From a virus: a DNA stretch of 21,064 bases. The notes under the pieces are model-generated. The model searched no databases and had not been told where the DNA came from. It saw only the letters and a program-made list of their open reading frames with translations. This document shows positions 1-5,117 of this stretch, one piece after another. How positions within the stretch are numbered: the stretch's first letter is position 1; each line of letters begins with the position of its first letter. Both the position numbers and the translations under genes were made by a program. The stretch is from the IMG/VR virus record IMGVR_UViG_3300032288_006024, positions 1-21,064 of that record; one strand, 5' to 3'.

Positions 1-1
1 A

Positions 2-541
2 TGTAAACCCTGTCTAAATGATCTTGCTAAGATTAGACTTAATAATTTAAGTGATGAAGAAAAGAAAAGAAGAAAAATAATAAAAAATAAAATAAATAGA
101 AAATTCTGGGAGAATAATATAGAAGATCCAGAGTTTAAATTAAAACAGAAAATCAAAAGAAGAGAAAATCACCTAAAAAGAATGGAAGATCCATTGTATA
201 AGTTAAAAGTTTCATTTTCCAGAAGACTAAATAGATTTTTAAAAAGAGGTGTATGTAATAAATCAACTAATAAAGAATATTATTTGGATAAGTTAGGATG
301 TTCATTTGAAGAACTTAAAACTTATTTAGAATCAAAATTTGAAGATTGGATGACGTGGGAAAACTATGGTAAGTATAATGGTGAGTTAAACTATGGTTGG
401 GACTTAGATCATAAAATTCCATTATCATCTGCTACAACCGAAAATGAAATCTATAATCTATCACATTATAGTAATTTACAACCACTCTGTAGCAGGATCA
501 ATAGAGATATTAAAAAGAATAAAATAGAAAACCCACAATAA
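2..541 (+). CDS. HNH homing-type endonuclease, 5' end cut by window
   Basis: The frame is open from base 2 with no start, so the N-terminus lies outside the window. The visible part begins with CKPC, the second half of a Cys zinc site that usually precedes the HNH domain in free-standing phage endonucleases. A long Lys/Arg-rich helical stretch follows, then the HNH core: WDLDHKIPL (His-Asp metal and catalytic motif) and NLQPLCSRINRDIKKNK (the Asn and final metal-ligand helix). Such proteins nick or cut DNA and are mobile within phage genomes. The first ATG at 182 is internal and is not the likely start. Codons are far more AT-rich than in neighbouring genes, which fits recent acquisition. It ends at a strong hairpin shared with the convergent tmRNA gene. 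The family is clear; the target is unknown. Confidence 0.85.
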   Translation, partial: CKPCLNDLAKIRLNNLSDEEKKRRKIIKNKINRKFWENNIEDPEFKLKQKIKRRENHLKRMEDPLYKLKVSFSRRLNRFLKRGVCNKSTNKEYYLDKLGCSFEELKTYLESKFEDWMTWENYGKYNGELNYGWDLDHKIPLSSATTENEIYNLSHYSNLQPLCSRINRDIKKNKIENPQ

Positions 542-560
542 ATATTGTGGGTTTCTTTTT
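529..560. terminator. Bidirectional rho-independent terminator
   Basis: The 12-bp perfect arms AAACCCACAATA (529-540) and TATTGTGGGTTT (543-554) are followed on the plus strand by CTTTTT. On the minus strand a U-rich tract also follows. It lies between the convergent HNH gene and the tmRNA 3' end and overlaps the HNH stop codon. Confidence 0.85.
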
Positions 561-561
561 G

Positions 562-924
562 TGGAGATGATGCCGCACTGCCCGGCATGTACTACTCAGC
601 TAACAATAATCATTCTTTCACAGGCTTAGAAAGTTTTTCTAAACTTACAAAATATCTGGTTTTTTATCCTTAAACGTGCAAAAAGGTTTTCGCATTTGTC
701 CTGCGCGATACAGTCGGAGAATTTTTTTCGATTGGTTCTCTTATTAAACCAATTCCGGAGTTTTAGCTCCGATTGCTTTTAGGGCAGCTACTAAATCTTC
801 ACTGGTTCCTAATTCATTTGTTTTGCCATTTACGACGTTGCCTCTTAATTTATGAATCGGACATTAGACAACCCGATACCTGCATAACTACCGCTACTCT
901 GCTAGGCGATTCTATGACACCCCC
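562..924 (-). ncRNA. ssrA: Transfer-messenger RNA (tmRNA)
   Basis: This 363-nt RNA rescues stalled ribosomes by acting first as an alanyl-tRNA and then as a short mRNA. The 5' end GGGGGTG (924-918) pairs over 7 bp with the 3' CATCTCC (569-563), including G3-U, the alanyl-tRNA synthetase identity pair, followed by discriminator A at 562. Next comes AGAATCGCC, which resembles the conserved tmRNA GGATTCGAC. A long-range helix pairs TGCAGG (884-879) with CCTGTG (624-619). Pseudoknot PK1 has stem 1 ATCGG (877-873)/CCGAT (860-856) and a 7-bp stem 2 GTTGTCT (872-866)/AGGCAAC (843-837). The resume codon GGC (827) follows after 9 nt, with U and A at -5 and -4 as in E. coli. The stem ATTGGTT/AACCAAT (731-753) holds tandem TAATAA stops in its loop. 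Further hairpins at 570-588 and near 628-650 would be the T-arm and the 3' part. Oddities: the T-loop (GGCAGTG) is not the usual TTCRA, and CCA is not fully encoded (ACA). No smpB was seen in the window. Confidence 0.88.
744..827 (-). other. tmRNA tag-peptide reading frame, 27 codons
   Basis: The frame starts at resume codon GGC and runs 27 codons to TAA, directly followed by a second TAA. The encoded tag begins GKTNELG, contains LVAALKA and ends KTPELV. It has no ATG, which is expected because translation resumes from a stalled ribosome. Bacterial tags are usually about 10 residues and end in LAA, the ClpXP signal; this one is long and ends in ELV. An upstream ATG (864) is out of frame by one base and probably irrelevant. 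Confidence 0.75.
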
Positions 925-948
925 AAGTTGCTTTCGTTATTTCTTTAA

Positions 949-982
949 CAAAGATATATATAATATTCTAAATAACAAAAAA
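949..982 (-). promoter_or_regulatory. Bacteroidota-type promoter of the tmRNA gene
   Basis: On the minus strand TTTTTTG (982-976) is followed after exactly 19 nt by TATCTTTG (956-949). This matches the Bacteroidota primary-sigma consensus TTTG, 17-23 nt, TAnnTTTG. Transcription would start near 942, leaving a leader of about 18 nt for RNase P to remove before G1 at 924. A late-motif-like ATTATATATA (964-955) overlaps it, so the gene could be read both early and late. Confidence 0.65.
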
Positions 983-993
983 GTTTGCTTTTT
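978..993 (-). terminator. Weak AT hairpin after the acidic-protein gene
   Basis: AAAAAG/CTTTTT arms with a 4-nt loop and a T-run lie just past the stop of the minus-strand gene at 996. The stem is short and has only one G-C pair, so it is a weak candidate. It overlaps the -33 element of the tmRNA promoter. Confidence 0.35.
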
Positions 994-995
994 AT

Positions 996-1421
996 TTAGA
1001 AAGGCCCGCCGTCTTCGTCGTCGAATTCTTCAGGAGAATAGTAGTCGATGATCAGCAAAGGATCGCCTTTCTTCGTCTCCCAGATGTCGAATTCAGAATC
1101 GTAGTCGGCCATTATGTCGTTTGACAGCCTCTTCAGCGTGGCGAACGTCTTTATGAGGTCGCTGAGCCTTTCGCGCTTGTTCAGGACTATCTCTATCTTT
1201 ATGCTAGATCCGGCGTCTCTTACGCTAACGTTCTTGTTGCCGGCGTCTTTAAGATAGGTCCTGAGAAGATATAGCAGGTGCTCCATGTCTTCGTCTCCCG
1301 ATTCTTCTTCCTCTTCGTATTCTTCTTCGTAGCCGTCTCCGTCATACTCTCCATACTCGTCGAAGTATTCGTCTTCGTATTTGTCTTCTTTAAGATAGCT
1401 GTCGTATTTCTTTAGTTTCAT
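996..1421 (-). CDS. Small acidic protein of unknown function
   Basis: 141 aa. The start chosen is ATG at 1421, one base after the TGA of the upstream peptidase gene; a TTG nine bases further up would overlap that gene. Residues about 10-47 are almost entirely Asp, Glu, Gly and Tyr. A compact, more ordinary domain follows (about 48-130, HLLYLLRTYLKD onward, with an IKIEIVL strand and a helix), then a final acidic tail. No family is recognised. The domain's alternation of helix, strand and helix resembles the last part of the upstream peptidase-like protein (LDLEGSDIETIHDSLVSLSMILKK), hinting at a shared small fold, but this is only a visual impression. The tight spacing suggests translational coupling to the peptidase. 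Confidence 0.7.
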   Translation of the reverse strand: MKLKKYDSYLKEDKYEDEYFDEYGEYDGDGYEEEYEEEEESGDEDMEHLLYLLRTYLKDAGNKNVSVRDAGSSIKIEIVLNKRERLSDLIKTFATLKRLSNDIMADYDSEFDIWETKKGDPLLIIDYYSPEEFDDEDGGPF

Positions 1422-1422
1422 C

Positions 1423-2790
1423 TCATTCAAGTTCTATTTTTAGATATGTCTCGTCGAAGACTGCCTCTTGTTCTATTCCATGCTTTTTGAGTATCATCGA
1501 AAGCGATACGAGCGAGTCGTGTATCGTCTCTATGTCCGATCCTTCAAGGTCAAGGCACATATAGGTCTTGCCTCCGTCTACCGAGATCAGTCTGTCTAAG
1601 GAAACTATGGCGGACTTGACGTCTTCAAGCAGGTCTTTGTATTTGGATTTGGCCTCCAGAGACTTCTTTTTGTAGGAAATCTGCTCTTCCAAAGATCTCT
1701 TCGTAGGGAGAGACCTCCAGTCTATCTTGACGGATGCCTCGCAAAGCTTGGCCAAGAAGGTGATGTTCTGCCTTTCCTTTCCGGTATGTTCGTTGAAATA
1801 TCCTACGGACACGTTTGTGCATTCAGGAATGTCGTCTATGAAAGAAGCAGAATCTGTGTAGATTCCGGTATTGTCAGGCTTCATGTCCATGCCGTTTGCG
1901 TTGTAGGCCGTGCAAAGCGCGTCCGCGAACTCAGGAGAGCAGCAGTCTGTTCCCATCTGAGAAGTTATTATGGAATGGTAGTTTCTCCTGTCGAATGAAA
2001 CGCATCTCTTAACTCCTTTCAGATAGTCTACGCTGTCGTATACGTCAGCCAGCGCATGCGAGCCGATTCCGCCTCTTTCTTCTCCTATGAAGAAATAGTA
2101 TAGGCCTGGAACATTATGCGCCATCATGTAGAGCATGACCGTCGTTCCTGCCTTATCGTCGGCGCCAAGCACCGAGCTTCCGTCCGTGACGATGATCTCG
2201 TCATCTCCTTCTTTCTTGCTCAATAGGCTAGTAGTCATCTGAGTCCTGTCTGCCGTATCCAGATGGCATGTGAACATCGTTTCTGTGTGTCCTCCGACTA
2301 TGGTATAGTAGTTTCCTACGATATCCTTCTGCAGAGTAGGCAGGAACTGAAGAACTTCGTCTTCGTTTCCATGAGGGTAGGTCTTGGTGACGAGCGAAAG
2401 GAATGTCTTCTTCGGATTCTTAGGGCTATATTCGAACTTCTCCGCCTTGATAGGCTTTCCGTCTTCGTGTGGCTTTCCGCTTTTTAGGCTGTTGTAGCTC
2501 TTGGAGAACTTCTCGATCTCGTGTTCGTTTATGGAGTTCTGGAAATAGTATCTTATGAACTTTCCGATCTTCATGTCATGCTTCTTGCCATCTTCCATGG
2601 TCACGCTGAAGTTCCAATTGGCTTTGGAGACATCTGCTTTTTTTATCTTCAGTCCGTTAAAGTATTCCGCGTCTGGCTCTGCCATCCAAAGAAGCTCGAA
2701 AGCGACATAGCTTCCTTGCTTTTCGAGATTTTTCAGAATATCTATAAGCTCTTTGGAAAACTCCACTCTGGGTAATTTTTGTTCTGCCAT
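1423..2790 (-). CDS. M28/M20/M42-like zinc aminopeptidase, phage-encoded
   Basis: 455 aa. The central domain carries a full co-catalytic zinc-peptidase ligand set in the right order: HLD (176-178), GADDKAG (209-215), GEERGG (236-241, the general-base Glu pair), SFD (265-267) and NEHTGKE (333-339). The TDSASF segment (312-317) is also typical of this fold. Such enzymes remove N-terminal residues or cleave short peptides. The first 120 residues are a separate domain ending in a Lys/Glu-rich linker (WNFSVTMEDGKKHDMKIGKF region), and a coiled-coil-like C-terminal part follows residue 365. A late-promoter-like motif sits 18 bases before the ATG. Its place between the NFACT-R gene and an acidic-protein gene suggests late expression. 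The substrate is unknown; it could act on phage structural proteins or on host peptides. Confidence 0.75.
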   Translation of the reverse strand: MAEQKLPRVEFSKELIDILKNLEKQGSYVAFELLWMAEPDAEYFNGLKIKKADVSKANWNFSVTMEDGKKHDMKIGKFIRYYFQNSINEHEIEKFSKSYNSLKSGKPHEDGKPIKAEKFEYSPKNPKKTFLSLVTKTYPHGNEDEVLQFLPTLQKDIVGNYYTIVGGHTETMFTCHLDTADRTQMTTSLLSKKEGDDEIIVTDGSSVLGADDKAGTTVMLYMMAHNVPGLYYFFIGEERGGIGSHALADVYDSVDYLKGVKRCVSFDRRNYHSIITSQMGTDCCSPEFADALCTAYNANGMDMKPDNTGIYTDSASFIDDIPECTNVSVGYFNEHTGKERQNITFLAKLCEASVKIDWRSLPTKRSLEEQISYKKKSLEAKSKYKDLLEDVKSAIVSLDRLISVDGGKTYMCLDLEGSDIETIHDSLVSLSMILKKHGIEQEAVFDETYLKIELE

Positions 2791-2807
2791 ATCTTTCTTT
2801 ATTTTGT

Positions 2808-3206
2808 TTATATATTAATATCGTGTGCATTGACATAGTCGACCTTGACCTGTCCGTCGTTCATGCCGGGATCCTTCTTGACGAACTTCCTCTGGCAATA
2901 GACGACTGTGGCGGATTCGCTGTCTTTGGCACGGCTGTTCTTCTTAGCCAGCTCGGCTGCCTTCTTGATTACTTCTTCCGTAGGAAGATTCTCTCTTACT
3001 CTGATGACCACATGGCTTCCAGGAACGCCTTTTGCGTGCATCCATATATCTTCGTCGTTGGCGACATTGAAGGTTAGATGGTCGTTTGACTTGGCGTCTC
3101 TGCCCATAAAAACAACAAATCCATCTATCTCGGACGTTTTAATATCCGGAAACTTATCCTTTTTGCCTTCATATAGAAAGCTTTTGAATTTTTTCAGATT
3201 TCTCAT
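2808..3206 (-). CDS. Standalone NFACT-R (DUF814) domain protein
   Basis: 132 aa, almost entirely one NFACT-R domain. The signature DIWMHAKGVPGSHVVIR (53-69) is nearly the same as in RqcH/NEMF/Tae2 proteins, where this domain contacts tRNA and the 50S subunit during ribosome-associated quality control. Later conserved parts are also present: the helix KKAAELAKKNSRAK (about 71-84) and the final KFVKKDPGMNDGQVKVDY segment. The NFACT-N and coiled-coil parts of RqcH are absent, so it probably cannot bridge the subunits as RqcH does. The start at 3206 (MRNLKKFK) was chosen because the late motif TTAATATATA ends five bases before it; the longer frame would begin in the upstream terminator. It follows the capsid gene. 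Confidence 0.88.
   Translation of the reverse strand: MRNLKKFKSFLYEGKKDKFPDIKTSEIDGFVVFMGRDAKSNDHLTFNVANDEDIWMHAKGVPGSHVVIRVRENLPTEEVIKKAAELAKKNSRAKDSESATVVYCQRKFVKKDPGMNDGQVKVDYVNAHDINI
2809..2818 (-). promoter_or_regulatory. Late-promoter-like motif TTAATATATA (peptidase gene)
   Basis: Exact TTAATATATA on the minus strand, 18 bases upstream of the ATG at 2790. It overlaps the last codons and stop of the NFACT-R gene. Confidence 0.6.
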
Positions 3207-3211
3207 ATGTC

Positions 3212-3221
3212 TATATATTAA
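3212..3221 (-). promoter_or_regulatory. Late-promoter-like motif TTAATATATA (NFACT-R gene)
   Basis: Exact TTAATATATA on the minus strand, ending five bases before the ATG at 3206. A transcript starting about seven bases downstream would be essentially leaderless. Confidence 0.6.
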
Positions 3222-3241
3222 ATTGAAAATGCCAAAAAACA

Positions 3242-3270
3242 AGAAAGCCACTCATTAAGAGTGGCTTTCT
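3242..3270 (-). terminator. Terminator after the major capsid gene
   Basis: Perfect 12-bp stem AGAAAGCCACTC/GAGTGGCTTTCT with a 5-nt loop, followed on the minus strand by TGTTTTTT. The core AAAGCCACTC stem is identical to the terminator at 10152-10176. Confidence 0.85.
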
Positions 3271-3285
3271 TTCTATATCTAGATC

Positions 3286-5031
3286 TTAGTTCAAGAACTG
3301 ATCAGCGTCAGTTACAACTAAAGTCATAAATTGTTTTTGAGGGAACCAGCCCACTTCTGCAACTGCATATCTAGATCTTAGCAACATCCTTGGAGCGAAA
3401 GTCGCTTCAGAGATAACTGAGATAGATTGTGCCATTAAGTAAGGTACGAAGATGATACCTGGTTGGTCAGGATTGTTTTTCCTTCCTAAAACGATTCTGT
3501 TGTCGTTATACTTCATGTATGGGTCAACATAGATAGCGATGTCGCCGATTGAACCTACAGGGTATAATTGACCTTGTCCGTTTAATTTAGATTTAACTGG
3601 GTTGATAGTGTATCCAGCGATATCTTGTAGAGCCGCAGCTAAACCTCCGTTTGTTACAAGGTATTGAGCAGGACCAACACGACCTTCAGTCGCGATGTAG
3701 TTAGAAGCATGAGCAATTTTCGTGATCAATTTTCTTTGTACAGCGTGTGTAGTCTCACCACCGATACCACCAGATGCCTTAGCATAAGCAGTGTTCAAGT
3801 CGAAGATAGTAGATGCTACTGTATCAGAAACTGAAGCAAAACCATTTGCCAACGGTGCGTTAGCTCTGTTAAGTTTACCCATTTCGAAGATTTTAGCAAC
3901 GATTTGTTTAGAGATTGTTTGAGACAATTCGTTAACAAGGATAGATTCCATTTTTTGAACGATATCCATACCTGTGTTAGCTTTGATGTCTTCGATCTCA
4001 GTTCTTCTTAAAGCTGAAGATACTTCGATAGTACCAACCGCGATAGTTTTAGAAGAGATTTTTGGCCCGATAACTCCTGCGTAAGAATCATCGTCTTCTT
4101 TTCTTGACATTGGGTAAGAACCTTGTGCAGATCCAGAAGGAACGCCACCAAAGTTTGTAGAGAATCCTGGGATATGGTCTTCTAATGCAGAAACTAATTC
4201 GATTGCTTTAACAGAATCGTTAGTAACAGCAACACCAGCGATAGCGGTGATTTGAGAAACCATAGATGCTACAGGAGTAAATGTGTTTCTTGTTTGATCG
4301 AATGACCATGCAGTAGCGAACGTGTCAACTCCTGTGTGTGCAGTGTTTGCTTGTCTGAAAGCTCTGAACATTGGAAGTCCGTCGATCCTAGAGAATCCTA
4401 AGAATTCAACAACACCTTCGTATGTGCTAGCAGGCGCTACAGTAGAAACTGTACCTGTCAATCCACCTGATTGAGTACCGCTCGCGTTAACAGTGAAGAA
4501 GAATCTTCCGTTGTTTAAACCGCCTGTGTTTTGGCTGATAGTAGAACCGTTTCCAGTCAACATTGCAGCTTTGATATCAGCGATGTTAGTAGCGTTCAAT
4601 TTGAAAACTTGTGGTCTTTCGTCAGATGCACCTAATCTAGTGTCATCGTATTGGAAATCGATGTAAAGTAAGTCGATTTTCGGACCTGGAGTCGGCTTAA
4701 CAGCAACTAAGTCTAAACCGATTGTTTGAGCAGCGATTTTCATTGCTACTGGCAATAAGTTTTGACCTACATCTCCTGAACCAGTTAATGCACCAGCCGT
4801 GTTAGCGCCAGCCCAATTTCCAGTTTGTCCTGCATAAGCAGCTGGTTGTGCTGCTAATACGCCGCCCATACCTGCAACGTTAGATGCGTTAACGTATGCG
4901 TTTTCGTTGATTGAGTGGAACTCAGCGTATTCCGCCATCCATTCTACTCTATCACCCGTAACTCCCATGTTCTCAAGAACTGGAGCCCATTTCTTAGTAG
5001 CTTTCGCTTTGTCTATTCTAATGTGTGACAT
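3286..5031 (-). CDS. Major capsid protein, T4 gp23-like
   Basis: 581 aa. It forms the hexamers of the phage head. The N-terminal region KKWAPVLENMGV followed by LLPVAMKIAAQTIGLDLV matches T4 gp23 in order (KWKPLLEG... then VMGMVRRAIPNLIAFD). The central region RRTEIEDIKANTGMDIV matches the segment before the A-domain, and the C-terminal part (DIAIYVDPYMKYNDNRIVLG, then IIFVPYLMAQSISV and RSRYAVAEVGW) matches the gp23 VYIDQYAKQDYFTVGYKG and APYVALTPL regions. The start MSHIRIDKAK at 5031 was preferred to a longer frame because the upstream codons read through a poly-A tract. Codon use differs from most neighbours (Ile ATC/ATT, Gly GGT, Ala GCT), as expected for a very highly expressed gene. 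A late-like motif lies 36 bases upstream and a strong terminator follows. Confidence 0.93.
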   Translation of the reverse strand: MSHIRIDKAKATKKWAPVLENMGVTGDRVEWMAEYAEFHSINENAYVNASNVAGMGGVLAAQPAAYAGQTGNWAGANTAGALTGSGDVGQNLLPVAMKIAAQTIGLDLVAVKPTPGPKIDLLYIDFQYDDTRLGASDERPQVFKLNATNIADIKAAMLTGNGSTISQNTGGLNNGRFFFTVNASGTQSGGLTGTVSTVAPASTYEGVVEFLGFSRIDGLPMFRAFRQANTAHTGVDTFATAWSFDQTRNTFTPVASMVSQITAIAGVAVTNDSVKAIELVSALEDHIPGFSTNFGGVPSGSAQGSYPMSRKEDDDSYAGVIGPKISSKTIAVGTIEVSSALRRTEIEDIKANTGMDIVQKMESILVNELSQTISKQIVAKIFEMGKLNRANAPLANGFASVSDTVASTIFDLNTAYAKASGGIGGETTHAVQRKLITKIAHASNYIATEGRVGPAQYLVTNGGLAAALQDIAGYTINPVKSKLNGQGQLYPVGSIGDIAIYVDPYMKYNDNRIVLGRKNNPDQPGIIFVPYLMAQSISVISEATFAPRMLLRSRYAVAEVGWFPQKQFMTLVVTDADQFLN

Positions 5032-5066
5032 AATTTTTTTGTTTTTTTGTTTTTTTTTCAATAATC

Positions 5067-5076
5067 TATATATATC
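5067..5076 (-). promoter_or_regulatory. Late-promoter-like motif GATATATATA (capsid gene)
   Basis: The minus strand reads CGATATATATAG about 36 bases before the capsid ATG, a variant of TTAATATATA/TTTATATATA. An A-rich leader follows. Confidence 0.5.
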
Positions 5077-5117
5077 GCCCAAAAACCTTATTTTTACAGG
5101 TGTGGATTTTTTATAGA

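Noticed and set aside
744-864. Minus open frame as an ordinary small protein with a +1 frameshift after its ATG
   Set aside because: The lack of an in-frame ATG, the PK1 fold, the resume codon and the tandem stops are explained better by a tmRNA tag frame.
773-1051. Open frame on plus of 92 aa
   Set aside because: It crosses the tmRNA gene, its promoter and the end of the acidic-protein gene, and has no protein-like pattern.
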